A stretch of DNA of 64,000 nucleotides from JACVRN01 sp036389255 (GCA_036389255.1 DASVQI010000029.1:1-64000), one strand, 5' to 3'. Shown: positions 26,551 through 35,058, numbered from the stretch's first letter. The notes: generated from the letters alone by a model not told the origin. A program made the numbers and translations.

Positions 26551-27255
26551 ATGTCTAAAGCGCAGTTATCATTAAGCGGAAATCGTCTGCTCGATTCCCT
26601 CTCATTGGAAGAGTACGAGCAGCTCTCGGAGCATCTGGAGCCGGTATCGCTAAGCCTGAGCCAAGTGCTCTTCCGCCCGGAAGAGCGCATACGCCACGCC
26701 TACTTTCCCACGACTTCCATCGTCTCGCTGCTGACGGAGTTGCAGGACGGGAGCGGAATGGAAGTGGGCCTAGTGGGGCGCGATGGTGTGGTGGGCATCT
26801 CGGCCGTACTCGGCGGCGAAGAGACTAAAGTCGCAACGTGTCAGGCGGAGGGGAAAGCCTTTAAGATAGATGCGACGCTCCTTCAGGAAGAGTTTCGTCG
26901 CGGCAGGCTGCTGCAAAGAGCGCTCCTGCGCTACACGCACGCGCTGATGACTCAAATCTCTCAGTCCGTAGTCTGCAACGCCAGACACAACGTCGAAGGC
27001 AGGCTCGCGCGCTGGCTTCTGATGTATCACGACCGCCTTGATACAGACGACTTCGAGATGACGCACGAGTTCATGGCGAACATGCTGGGAGTCAGGCGGC
27101 CCGGCGTCAGCGAGATAGCGAACAGTCTACAGGAGCGAGGGCTCATACGTTACCAGCGCGGCCACATAACGATTCTAGACCGCGCGGGGCTTGAGGCGCT
27201 GGTCTGCGAATGCTACGCCATCGTTAAAGAAAAGTTCGAGAGCTTTCTGCTTTGA
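26551..27255 (+). CDS. Crp/Fnr-family transcription regulator, second paralogue
   Basis: A 234-residue relative of the preceding gene with the same layout: effector barrel (YEQLSEHLEPVSLSLSQVLF, EVGLVGRDGVVGISAVL), dimer helix (LMTQISQSVVCNARHNVE) and winged helix (MTHEFMANMLGVRRPGVSEI). The shared QIS-Q--VCN-RH segment shows a duplication. No cysteine cluster of the Fnr type and no cAMP signature are present. The 24-base gap indicates cotranscription. The two could form homo- or heterodimers; their targets are unknown. Confidence 0.88.
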   Translation: MSKAQLSLSGNRLLDSLSLEEYEQLSEHLEPVSLSLSQVLFRPEERIRHAYFPTTSIVSLLTELQDGSGMEVGLVGRDGVVGISAVLGGEETKVATCQAEGKAFKIDATLLQEEFRRGRLLQRALLRYTHALMTQISQSVVCNARHNVEGRLARWLLMYHDRLDTDDFEMTHEFMANMLGVRRPGVSEIANSLQERGLIRYQRGHITILDRAGLEALVCECYAIVKEKFESFLL

Positions 27256-27258
27256 CGT

Positions 27259-27873
27259 TCAGGAATGTCCGGCTCTGGATACGTTGCCGCCTCTGGCCAT
27301 CACTCCGTCCCAACGGCTGACTACATCCACGTGAATCCCCATCTGGTCTAGGGTGCGCTGAACGGTGTGATTGACTATGTCGTCTATGGTCTGCGGGCGA
27401 TTGTAGAAGGCGGGCACGGGCGGCAGTATCACCGCGCCCATCCTTGAGAGCTTCAGCATGTTCTCAAGATGTATCTCGCTCAGGGGAGCTTCGCGCACCA
27501 TCAGCACGAGCCTGCGCCGCTCCTTCAGGACTACGTCAGCCGCGCGATGAACCAGATTGTCGCCCATCCCGTTTGCGATTGCGCCGAGCGTCCTCACGCT
27601 GCAAGGCGCTATTATCATCCCTTCGGTCAGGAACGAGCCGCTTGAGATGGCGGCCCCTTGGTCTTGGCTCTGGTAGTAACTTGTGGCCATCTGCTGCACC
27701 TCTTCCGCCGTGTAAGGCGTCTCGTGCAGGAGCGTGCGCGCGGCCCACTTGCTCATCACCAGATGAGTTTCGATGCCAGTGCCTTCCAGTATTTGCAGCA
27801 GGCGCACGCCGAAGATAGCGCCGGTTGCGCCCGTCATGCCTACTATAAGCCTTCTGCCCGCTTCGTCCGTCAT
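27259..27873 (-). CDS. ubiX: UbiX/Pad1-type flavin prenyltransferase
   Basis: A 204-residue protein that makes prenylated FMN, the cofactor of UbiD-type decarboxylases. Marks are the flavin-binding GMTGATGAIFGVRLLQ (residues about 9-24), the FMN loop SSGSFLTEGMIIAPCS, the NLVHRAADVVLKERRRLVL segment, and LREAPLSEIHL-type residues. The tail is about ten residues longer than in Escherichia coli UbiX. I chose the ATG at 27873; a longer frame starts at 27915. No UbiD partner lies in the window. The gene ends three bases from the stop of the convergent Crp/Fnr gene. Confidence 0.9.
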   Translation of the reverse strand: MTDEAGRRLIVGMTGATGAIFGVRLLQILEGTGIETHLVMSKWAARTLLHETPYTAEEVQQMATSYYQSQDQGAAISSGSFLTEGMIIAPCSVRTLGAIANGMGDNLVHRAADVVLKERRRLVLMVREAPLSEIHLENMLKLSRMGAVILPPVPAFYNRPQTIDDIVNHTVQRTLDQMGIHVDVVSRWDGVMARGGNVSRAGHS

Positions 27874-28232
27874 AGCTCTAATACATCCTTGTTTCCGTCT
27901 TGAAACAGGCTTCAACTCGTGCCTCTACACTCTGTGCCCGCCTCTTCTGATGAAGACATAGAATCACAGTCGCGGTTGATTAGCCAAGCGCCGAAAATGC
28001 TACCAATCTTAAACTATCCCGGCCCGGCTCGTTACTGTCCGAAGCCGTACACAATCTAAATGCAATCAAATCGCCACCCGATTGCTGCACACTCTTTCTG
28101 CACAATCTGTATTTTCTTTCTGTCATAACATCTGCGAAAACAGAGTTCATTGTCACCGGGTAGCATTAAACCTCGCTCAAATAAAGCTCGTTCAATTCAG
28201 CTAGTCACTCTCTCCCGACGGAGGACATAGGC
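27874..28232. other. Divergent promoter region, nothing else seen
   Basis: A 359-base gap between ubiX and the KOW-like gene. It is A+T-richer than the neighbours, as expected for promoters. No repeat, RNA gene or operator is recognised. Confidence 0.4.
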
Positions 28233-28454
28233 ATGAGCGACAACAGCCTATCTTTTAAGAACGGTAACAGCGTTCGCATCAAGCAGGGATTATTCACAGG
28301 CTACACAGGGGAAGTCATCAACACCATGACCATGCAGTCCAATCTGGGTCACTGCGTGCTGGTCTGGGTAAAGCTGGTGGGCGGAAGAGTGGACGGATTC
28401 AGCCCGGATAATCTGGAGAAGTTGCGTGGCTTCCCCAGACAAAGGGCTGCGTAA
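28233..28454 (+). CDS. Small KOW-motif-like protein
   Basis: A 73-residue protein with one SH3-like barrel. The segment VRIKQGLFTGYTGEV matches the KOW motif of NusG and some ribosomal proteins (V-x-I-x-x-G-x-F-x-G-x-x-G-x-V), which binds RNA or ribosomal proteins. There is no NGN domain, so it is not NusG itself. A perfect GGAGG ribosome site lies 10 bases before the ATG, and a terminator overlaps the stop codon, so it is a compact single-gene unit that is probably well expressed. Role unknown beyond the motif. Confidence 0.7.
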   Translation: MSDNSLSFKNGNSVRIKQGLFTGYTGEVINTMTMQSNLGHCVLVWVKLVGGRVDGFSPDNLEKLRGFPRQRAA

Positions 28455-28467
28455 GACAGCCCCTTTT
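28444..28467 (+). terminator. Terminator overlapping the KOW gene stop
   Basis: Stem GGGCTG (28444-28449) with CAGCCC (28457-28462), followed by CTTTT. The TAA stop lies in the loop. Confidence 0.7.
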
Positions 28468-28488
28468 GACGCGGGCGCGAATTTAAAA

Positions 28489-28526
28489 GAGGCGGAGCAA
28501 CGAGATGTGCGCTCCGCCTCCTTTTA
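28489..28526 (+). terminator. Second terminator after the KOW gene
   Basis: Ten-base perfect stem (28489-28498 with 28511-28520), 12-base loop, followed by a T-rich tail CTTTTACTTT. Acts as the main end of the KOW transcript. Confidence 0.85.
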
Positions 28527-28662
28527 CTTTAACCCGCTCGCAAACTCTTTCCCGTGGCGGAAACCTTCCGCAGGTCTGGCGCGTAAATGTAGAAGCTAGA
28601 CAGACACGGCTTCTCTAAATTCTGAAACTTTATTGCACTCTGGCCAATCAACGCAGGTGAAC

Positions 28663-29118
28663 ATGAGAAAATCACTGAGCCTTCTTCTACCCGTAGCGCT
28701 ACTGGCGGGCATCACGGCCTATGCTGCCGTGGGCTATTCATCAGCAGGCGATAAGCGCAAGGACGAGGCGCAAATACGCGCTGTTCTGGATTCCACTGCC
28801 GCCGGGTGGAATCAGGGAAACCTTCAACAGTACCTTTCAGCCTACACGGACGAAGCGACCGAGATGGGGCCGAACGGCCCAAGGGGCGGCAGGAGCGTGA
28901 TAGAGCAGACCATGCGCAACGGGTTCTGGAAGACGGGTCGGCCCGTACAGAATCTGCGCTACGAGCATGTGGTGGTTCGAATGCTCGGCAAAGATAACGC
29001 GCTCGTGACGGGCCAGTTCGTTCTCTCAGGCGGTGAAAGGCCGGACAGAACCGGCTGGTTCACAACCGTCTGGACGCGCACCAAAGACGGCTGGCGCATG
29101 ATTCACGACCACTCGTAA
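28663..29118 (+). CDS. Exported SnoaL/DUF4440-like (NTF2-fold) protein
   Basis: A 151-residue protein with a signal peptide (SLSLLLPVALLAGITAYA). The mature part is an NTF2-like cone: AQIRAVLDSTAAGWNQGNLQ, YTDEATEMGPNG, and a C-terminal VWTRTKDGWRMIHDHS, the pattern of the SgcJ/EcaC and DUF4440 families. Such domains bind small ligands or act as weak isomerases/hydrolases; no function can be assigned. The ATG at 28663 is chosen over a TTG at 28633 because it starts right before the signal peptide and has AGGTGA upstream. Confidence 0.8.
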   Translation: MRKSLSLLLPVALLAGITAYAAVGYSSAGDKRKDEAQIRAVLDSTAAGWNQGNLQQYLSAYTDEATEMGPNGPRGGRSVIEQTMRNGFWKTGRPVQNLRYEHVVVRMLGKDNALVTGQFVLSGGERPDRTGWFTTVWTRTKDGWRMIHDHS

Positions 29119-29128
29119 AATTCCCGGC

Positions 29129-29617
29129 TCATCCCCAGCGAAAGATTGCCCGCATAAGGGGCTTGAGCCTGTGACCCTCGACGGCGTTCATAAAGAATAG
29201 CTCGTGGCTTCTTTCAGTCAAGGCCATCTGCCGCAGCCCGTCTTCAAAGCTTTTCAGGCCGAGGCGCGCGGCACACGAAGACGCCGCCTCGTAATCCTTG
29301 ACGTTCCCGCTTTCGAGCCGTCCCGCGAAGTACATGGGCAGAAACCAGCCCGTCACGTAGCACGTAAGCCCAATCGTTCTGCCCGTGAGCCACATGACTA
29401 TCTCCCTAATCTTCTGCGGGCGCGAGCCTAAGGACTCAAGCATGCGCCTTATCTCTCTCCTGTGCGCCCACTCTTCATCCTCTATACAGTAGACCATCTC
29501 CTTCTCAGAGAGATTCACGAGCGACTTCCAGTGTGCGCGATAGGCGAAGGCGGCGGCCATCTCGCCCGAATATGCCGCCCGAAGAATTCGCACAAGCTCT
29601 CGTCTGTCTGAGTCCAT
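29129..29617 (-). CDS. Ferritin-like (COQ7/rubrerythrin-type) protein
   Basis: A 162-residue helical protein with the glutamate and ExxH pattern of a di-iron four-helix bundle: E in YSGEMAAAFAYRAHW, EDEEWAHRREI, and a later ALTERSHELFFM. Spacing fits the COQ7/ferritin-like superfamily, which hydroxylates demethoxyubiquinone or handles iron and peroxide. A hydrophobic middle (GLTCYVTGWFLPMYFAG) suggests membrane contact, as in COQ7. Substrate unproven. The ATG at 29617 begins MDSDRREL; an upstream TTG-type extension is less likely. Convergent with the NTF2-fold gene. Confidence 0.7.
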   Translation of the reverse strand: MDSDRRELVRILRAAYSGEMAAAFAYRAHWKSLVNLSEKEMVYCIEDEEWAHRREIRRMLESLGSRPQKIREIVMWLTGRTIGLTCYVTGWFLPMYFAGRLESGNVKDYEAASSCAARLGLKSFEDGLRQMALTERSHELFFMNAVEGHRLKPLMRAIFRWG

Positions 29618-29765
29618 AAGCCCTCGCTTTTTTTCCAACGTCCCCGGACTCAAACAATTCAATCCTTATGCCAACCGTTTGAAGCGCCGTATTTACAGAG
29701 AAAGCGTATCAGAAAGAGTTTGCATCCTGCGAAAGCGCCCGCTAGGCTTTCGCAGAATGAAACCT

Positions 29766-30164
29766 CTACTGTCTCTTGCGAGCCACTAAATTCTTTCCCG
29801 ACTCTATACAAATCATCTGCATCTCGCCCGGACGACGGGGCGTAAAAGGGCAGACCTCGAAGTCGCCCCACAATTCCGTCTCCCAGTTAAGCTGCCGCTC
29901 TATCTCCGCCGGAATGCTGGTGTAGCCTGCTTCAGCGTAGCTGGACGAGACGCCGAGCATCTGCCGAGTCCCGGCCCGCCACAGTCGTATCGTAGGCGCG
30001 CCGTTATAAAGCGAGAGCCTGCCGCGCACGGTAAAGCATCTGCCCACCAGATGCGGCTGCGAGCGGCAAGGCTTCTCCGGAGTTTGAGACGGCTGCCCGG
30101 ATTGCCCGTTCGAGCCGCTTAGAAGGGCCATACAGAGCAGAGCGATTACAATGACGAGCTTCAA
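29766..30164 (-). CDS. Exported protein of unknown function
   Basis: A 132-residue protein with a signal peptide (LVIVIALLCMALLSGSNG) and two pairs of cysteines in the mature part (CRSQPHLVGRC, EVCPF and MICIES), which could form disulfides. The order CFTVRGRLSLYNGAPTIRLW suggests a small beta-barrel (OB-like). No named family recognised. It is in the same direction as the serine hydrolase gene, 29 bases downstream of it, so probably cotranscribed with it. Confidence 0.6.
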   Translation of the reverse strand: MKLVIVIALLCMALLSGSNGQSGQPSQTPEKPCRSQPHLVGRCFTVRGRLSLYNGAPTIRLWRAGTRQMLGVSSSYAEAGYTSIPAEIERQLNWETELWGDFEVCPFTPRRPGEMQMICIESGKNLVARKRQ

Positions 30165-30193
30165 AAGACGCGCACCTCCTGATTGATGCTCTA

Positions 30194-31585
30194 CTACTTT
30201 ATCTTTCTGGCGGGCACGCTCTGTCCGTTCTGATGGAGTATGAGCTGCGTGACCTGCCCCTTCTCGTCCTTAACGAAGGTTATTTGAGCGTCTACTATTG
30301 TGATGAAGAACTCGGTTTCGGATTCTGCGAAAAGCTCTATCTTCGGCTGGTCTGAGGCCTGCGCGTAAAGCTTGTTGCCGTCTCTGGTCACGGTGATAAC
30401 GAGCGCGGGAGTCAGCTCGTATTGGCCCACGTAGGCTTCCAGAATCTTCGGGTCAAGCTGTACGGCCCTGCGCTCTCTCGGCGGCTCGTATTTGGCGAGC
30501 GGGTATCTGCTCTCAAGCAGGTGCAGGCCAATGTCGTCTATGTCGCTCGCGGAGTTGGAGAGCACGACGACTCCCAGCCCCTTCTTCCTGTCGAAGCCTA
30601 TGAACGAGTGATAGCCGCGCGTGCCGCCGTTGTGCCAGATTATCTCCGTCCCGGAATTGCTCAGTATGTGCCAACCCAATCCTATGCTTAGATTCGGCGT
30701 TCCAGTGGCCCTCTGCATGGCATGCGCCTTCTGCATAACAGGCAGCAGCGCCGACTTATTAAGCCCCATGTTGGCCGCCAGAAACTTGAGCATGTCATTA
30801 ACGGTGGAACGCAGAGCGCCCGCGCCCGCCAGCGTGTCGAAGTCCCAAGGCGTGACGGGGCTCCCGCCCTGGTCGTATCCGATGGCGAGCCTTGCCTGCA
30901 TCTGCGGCGAAAGCTTTGCGCGCGTGTTCTCCATGCCGAGCGACTTAGTGATGCGAGTCGCAACCAGAGTCTCGTAACTCATCCCTGCGCGTAGCGAAAG
31001 GATGTGGCCCAGAAGCCCCACGCCTAGGTTGGAGTACTCGTACTTTTCGCCTATGTCTCTGGGAAGCGCGTAGCCGGAGAGAAACTCGTACAACTGCGTT
31101 ACCGTGTAATCAACGTAAGGATTGTTAGGGTCTGCGGGCTTGAGATTGCCCGGCAGGCGCGGCAGCCCCGAAGTGTGCGTGGCCAAATCGAGCAGCGTTA
31201 TCTCCCTGCCGTTTCTAGCGGGGACTTTCACGTTCTTGGGCAGGTATTTTGATATGGGGTCGTTGAGGTTCACTTCTCCGCGCGCGACCATGTCCGCCAG
31301 CAGGATTGAGGTGAAGACCTTGGTGATTGAGCCTATCTCGAAAACCGTGTCGCCGTTTAGCTCCGCGCGGCTGTCGAGCGCGGGCTTGCCGTAGCTGATG
31401 ACTCTAGTTCCCTTACTGCTGACCAGACCGACGACTATGCCCACGTTGCGCCTGCTCTTATCAACTCTCTCCTGAAGAATGTTTCGGATGAAGGCGTCGT
31501 CGGGCTCTGTCTGAGCGGACGTCTTAGTAATCAACGGCGAGAAGAGCAGGATAATTGAGACAAAGCAGGCCAGAACTTTATTCAT
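30194..31585 (-). CDS. Exported class C beta-lactamase-like serine hydrolase
   Basis: A 463-residue protein with a signal peptide (VLACFVSIILLFSPLITKTS). The penicillin-binding fold is marked by the nucleophile SITK in FEIGSITKVFTS, YSN in YEYSNLGVG, and a third box HNG in IWHNGGTRGYHSF in place of KTG. A C-terminal lipocalin-like beta domain (about 375-463) follows. Such proteins are D-aminopeptidases, esterases or cell-wall enzymes; true antibiotic hydrolysis should not be assumed. The ATG at 31585 begins the signal peptide; a longer frame from 31618 is unlikely. Confidence 0.88.
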   Translation of the reverse strand: MNKVLACFVSIILLFSPLITKTSAQTEPDDAFIRNILQERVDKSRRNVGIVVGLVSSKGTRVISYGKPALDSRAELNGDTVFEIGSITKVFTSILLADMVARGEVNLNDPISKYLPKNVKVPARNGREITLLDLATHTSGLPRLPGNLKPADPNNPYVDYTVTQLYEFLSGYALPRDIGEKYEYSNLGVGLLGHILSLRAGMSYETLVATRITKSLGMENTRAKLSPQMQARLAIGYDQGGSPVTPWDFDTLAGAGALRSTVNDMLKFLAANMGLNKSALLPVMQKAHAMQRATGTPNLSIGLGWHILSNSGTEIIWHNGGTRGYHSFIGFDRKKGLGVVVLSNSASDIDDIGLHLLESRYPLAKYEPPRERRAVQLDPKILEAYVGQYELTPALVITVTRDGNKLYAQASDQPKIELFAESETEFFITIVDAQITFVKDEKGQVTQLILHQNGQSVPARKIK

Positions 31586-31705
31586 AAAGTGCTCCAACGG
31601 GCGGACGCTATTGGACAAAGCTTTAGCACATAATGATTGAACGACGGGCGCTCTAGCAAGCCGCGCGGGCGGTATGAGGCGGGGTTGAAAGGCAGGGCTC
31701 TTTAA

Positions 31706-32794
31706 CTAGCGCTGCTTCGAGGCAGCCTGTTTATATGCGGCTTCGACGCCGGGAGAGGCTACGTAGGTCTGGAAGATAAAGCTCTTCAACTGGCTTTCTC
31801 CGGCAAACTCTTTGCGAAACTCCTCCAGCCGGACGCTCTTTCGAGCCTGCTCAAGTGTTTCGCCGCGCCTGACGGCTGCTTCCGTCTGGTTGTTAATCGA
31901 ATCGAGCAGCCCAATCATACGCCTCACGTAAGAATCGTCACGCATCACCGGGCCGTGGCCGGGCACTATGATTTTCGGCTTGAAGTCCAGCAGTCTGCGA
32001 AGCGTCGCGGCGTAATCCATGGGAAGCGACGTAGAGCCGACGAGCGGAACGGGATGCACAACGAGGTCGCCCGTAGCGAGTATGCCTTCCTCCGGAAGAT
32101 AAACGATGAGGTCTGCCGGAGTGTGGCCCCGCCCCATATGCAGAATCTCTATAGTGCGAGTCCCGCGCCTCAGCGTCAGGCTCTCTTTAACGGTGAGCGT
32201 CGGCGCGATTATTTGAAGAGAGGGGATGCTCTCCAGATATCTTTCGAGCAGACCGGCGTCCTTCAGGTAGCTTGCGCTCTCCTCTTCGGTCAAATCCTGA
32301 CCGGCCAGATTCTTCTTCTTCTCCACCTGTTCGCGGAAGAGCTTGATGAGCTTTGGCGTATTGTCCTGCAAGCCCTTTCGATTCTTCGCGCCCATGTCCG
32401 CCATGTCTCGTAGCGCGCTCTCGTGGCCTATGAATTCGACGCCGGGAAATGCTTCACGGTAAATCTGATTGCCCGTGATGTGGTCGTCGTGCCAGTGCGT
32501 GTTGATGACGTAGCGCACGGGCTTGTCCGTCAACTTTCTCAGAGCCGCCAGAACTTCTCTGGTAGAAGCCAGGCTGAAGTTGGAGTCAACTACGATTACG
32601 TCCCGCTCGTTAATGATGAAAAGATTGTTCGCGTCGAACATGAGCCCCGGAGGCTCGCGTCTTATCACCGCGTAAACACCGTCGCTCAGCTTCTGCACGT
32701 CGAAGCGCTGCGCTTCCCCGGCGCCGGAAGACGAGATGAAAAGAATCAAGACGGCGAAGGCCGCCGGACTATTTTTCAGCAGAGCCTTCAGCAT
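31706..32794 (-). CDS. Exported metallo-beta-lactamase-fold hydrolase
   Basis: A 362-residue protein with a signal peptide (FAVLILFISSSGAGEA). Zinc ligands are in NTHWHDDHITGN (His, His, Asp, His), GRGHTPADLIVYLP (His), the bridging Asp in ILATGDLVV, and a final His in IVPGHGPV. This is the two-zinc MBL set, nearest to periplasmic SoxH/quorum-quenching-like members. A helical insert (about 145-215) separates the motifs. Six bases separate its start from the stop of the amidohydrolase gene upstream, so the two form an operon and probably act on related substrates. Confidence 0.88.
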   Translation of the reverse strand: MLKALLKNSPAAFAVLILFISSSGAGEAQRFDVQKLSDGVYAVIRREPPGLMFDANNLFIINERDVIVVDSNFSLASTREVLAALRKLTDKPVRYVINTHWHDDHITGNQIYREAFPGVEFIGHESALRDMADMGAKNRKGLQDNTPKLIKLFREQVEKKKNLAGQDLTEEESASYLKDAGLLERYLESIPSLQIIAPTLTVKESLTLRRGTRTIEILHMGRGHTPADLIVYLPEEGILATGDLVVHPVPLVGSTSLPMDYAATLRRLLDFKPKIIVPGHGPVMRDDSYVRRMIGLLDSINNQTEAAVRRGETLEQARKSVRLEEFRKEFAGESQLKSFIFQTYVASPGVEAAYKQAASKQR

Positions 32795-32800
32795 CTTTTC

Positions 32801-34267
32801 TCAGCCTCGAATCCATCCGTACTGGGTGTTGGAGGGCCGCGCTCCTTCGGCGCGATACTTCTCCTTGAGGCGCGTCATGTAATCAGAGGGGATGGCGTTC
32901 ATCTTCGCCTTCGCGTCTATGCCGTAGACTCTGGCGGAGTTCAGGCCGAGAATCTTCTCCTTGACCCTGTCCGTGAGCGGCTTGAAGCCGAAACGCTTCA
33001 TCAAATCTTCCGGCATTCGCAGGCGGCGAAACGCCTCTATCTGCCATTGCGGGCTGCCCCACCAGATTGAGTCCGTTCCCCACAGCACGTGGTCTTCACC
33101 GAAAGCATCTATCATCATTCCCAGCAGGTACGCGCAAAGTAGCGGCTCGGTGATGACGGTCATGCCGAAGGTCGTGCCCAAGTCCATGTAGACGTTCGTC
33201 ATCTTCGGCCTGCGTTTGCGAGCCTCGCACAGGTCGGAGACCCAAGGGATGTAGGGCTTGGTTTTGAAGCCTGCGGCTGCGGCGGCGCGCACGCCGGCCA
33301 CTCCCTTGAAGCCCGCGTGGTAGATGAGAAAGTTCAGGTCGGGGAAATCAAGCGCGGCCTTTGGCACGTCGCGCGTGCCGCTATGCTCCAAGTCCCAGCC
33401 GGGAAGCGGAAGCCCCTTGTGAACGCAGATGTTCTTTATCCCAATCCTTCTGGAATATTCGTAGGCGGGATAAGCTACCTTTTCATCATCCATCCACCAG
33501 CCGATGCTGCCGTCGGCCAGCGGCTGGCCCGGATAACCCTTCCACGCTTCCACCTTCAGGCGCTCGTGCTGTCGCTGCATCTCTTCCATGTCGCGCTTTC
33601 CCAAATCAGGCGAGAAGAGGCCGTGCGCTATGATGCGGCGCGAGCGTGCGAGGCCGTTAATCTCCGCGCGCGTCTCAATCATCTCGGCCGGCGGCAGCAC
33701 GTTGTCGGCGTCGGTCTTCGCGGGAAGCCCCGTGATGACTGCCATCACGGTGTCGCTGTCCAGAAACATCTCCTTGATGTAGTTCGCAAGATAGAGGTCT
33801 TGCCACTTGTGCTCGCGTCCCTCCAAATCCCTGTTGCCCCATGCCGCGCCAGCATCCCTGTAGCGAAGAAGCGGCGGCACGTTAATCTGTTTACCTGCGG
33901 CCACGTGATGCGTGTGTATGTCGAAGATGAACTCTTTCTTCGGAAACTTCTCTTCGCTGGCTTTGTCCTCAAAAAGCTCATCCGCCTCTACGTTAAAGAA
34001 GTTGCCGAAGACGCTGTTCATGGCGAGGAAGGCTGCGGCCATTCCTCCACCGGACGCTAGGAAGCTGCGGCGAGAGATGTTCAGTCGCTTGGCGCTACGG
34101 TCGGCTATCTCAAGCAGCCTGTGCTCCACCAGCTTCTGTTCATAGGTTTGCTCTGGCGGGACGAACTCTTCGTTCGAGATTATCTGCGTGGGCAAGGGCA
34201 GGCTCAGGTCAAGCCGGGCGTCCGCATCACATTTTCGCGTCCACTGTTTCCGTCTGTCTCGCTTCAT
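32801..34267 (-). CDS. Amidohydrolase-family protein with inner Tat-like motif
   Basis: A 488-residue protein. The metal-dependent TIM-barrel hydrolase begins with FDIHTHHVA (His-x-His, about residue 115), then VHKGLPLPG, FLIYHAGFKG and LWGTDSIWWGSP (final Asp), the pattern of amidohydrolase-2/ACMSD-like enzymes that cut lactones or decarboxylate ring acids. Before it, residues 63-90 read ISRRSFLASGGGMAAAFLAM, a twin-arginine export signal, but this lies after about 62 residues of charged leader. Either the true start is nearer the motif or the leader is real. It heads the operon with the MBL-fold gene. Confidence 0.8.
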   Translation of the reverse strand: MKRDRRKQWTRKCDADARLDLSLPLPTQIISNEEFVPPEQTYEQKLVEHRLLEIADRSAKRLNISRRSFLASGGGMAAAFLAMNSVFGNFFNVEADELFEDKASEEKFPKKEFIFDIHTHHVAAGKQINVPPLLRYRDAGAAWGNRDLEGREHKWQDLYLANYIKEMFLDSDTVMAVITGLPAKTDADNVLPPAEMIETRAEINGLARSRRIIAHGLFSPDLGKRDMEEMQRQHERLKVEAWKGYPGQPLADGSIGWWMDDEKVAYPAYEYSRRIGIKNICVHKGLPLPGWDLEHSGTRDVPKAALDFPDLNFLIYHAGFKGVAGVRAAAAAGFKTKPYIPWVSDLCEARKRRPKMTNVYMDLGTTFGMTVITEPLLCAYLLGMMIDAFGEDHVLWGTDSIWWGSPQWQIEAFRRLRMPEDLMKRFGFKPLTDRVKEKILGLNSARVYGIDAKAKMNAIPSDYMTRLKEKYRAEGARPSNTQYGWIRG

Positions 34268-34394
34268 GGCCCTCTTCTTATTCTAATGATTGGCTGGGAT
34301 AGAGCGCGCGCGAATCATCACACTTTCGGGAAGCCGGGCTGAAGCTTTTTGTGACGGACGGGTATAAAACAGGGACGAACGTGCCGGTTCAGGC

Positions 34395-34424
34395 CAGTAC
34401 CGCCCGCTAAAGCAAGCGGTACTG
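34395..34424. repeat. Hairpin with CAGTACCGC arms
   Basis: Arms CAGTACCGC (34395-34403) and GCGGTACTG (34416-34424) are perfect over nine bases with a 12-base loop that can itself partly pair. It lies 18 bases past the stop of the leftward Spy-like gene and ahead of the amidohydrolase, so it could end the Spy-like transcript or be a dispersed repeat. Confidence 0.55.
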
Positions 34425-34441
34425 ACCCGCACCGACGTATG

Positions 34442-34969
34442 TTAATTCTCAAAAGGCGCGTCGTCGGGCGGTGGAGGAAGCGGCGGCGGTTGCCTGCGGC
34501 GGCGCAGTTGGTCGAAGCGCGTGCGCTGTTCCTGTGTCAATAGAGTGTAGAGCTTGGCTTCGACGCGTTTGTGCTCGACTATCAACTCTGTGAAGGTCTG
34601 AGCCTGTTGTGCTGCGAGCACGCGCACCTGCGCCTCATCGAACTGGCCGCCTTTCGTGGCCTCATCCAGTTGCCTTCGCTCCGCGTCCAGCTTCGACATC
34701 AGAGTCTCAAGCGTCGTGCGCTCCGCATCCATCAAGGCTCTTATCTCCGCCTGCTGCGCTTCCGTCAGGTTAAGCTCGCGTGTCAGATGGTCAAGCGGCG
34801 GGAGGCCGAAGGGCGGAGGCGGCGGCGGAGGTGGAGGCGGCGGAGGCTTTATGCCCGCCCGTTGCGGCGCGCGTGGGACTCCCCCCGTTCCGCTCTGTGC
34901 CGTCACCAGAATAGAGCCGCAGACCAGCATCGCTGTGATGCAGATGGTTATCGCAATCCGTTTGTTCAT
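34442..34969 (-). CDS. Spy/CpxP-like periplasmic protein with polyproline stretch (first copy)
   Basis: A 175-residue exported protein (signal ITICITAMLVCGSILVTA). After a run of twelve prolines (about residues 43-54), the helical part carries two LTxxQ motifs (NLTEAQQAEIRAL and LLTQEQRTRF), the mark of the Spy/CpxP family of periplasmic chaperones and stress sensors. In Enterobacteria CpxP binds and quiets the CpxA kinase and its gene lies beside cpxRA. Here the gene is divergent from a histidine kinase/OmpR regulator pair, with two GTAAA-N6-GTAAA boxes between them, the same layout. Confidence 0.85.
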   Translation of the reverse strand: MNKRIAITICITAMLVCGSILVTAQSGTGGVPRAPQRAGIKPPPPPPPPPPPPFGLPPLDHLTRELNLTEAQQAEIRALMDAERTTLETLMSKLDAERRQLDEATKGGQFDEAQVRVLAAQQAQTFTELIVEHKRVEAKLYTLLTQEQRTRFDQLRRRRQPPPLPPPPDDAPFEN

Positions 34970-35058
34970 CGTTTCGATTCTCCTCTTCTAGATTTTCAGG
35001 CTGCCAGCATTCCTGCTCTCTTGAATGAATATCTTAACGAGAAAGACTGAGGCTGCGT

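Noticed and set aside
30194..32794. Antibiotic resistance genes
   Set aside because: The class C-like and metallo-beta-lactamase-fold proteins belong to broad families; the sequence does not show resistance function.
34800..34860. Simple repeat of GGCGGA type as a mobile or hypervariable element
   Set aside because: It encodes the polyproline run in frame; no sign of slippage or other copies.
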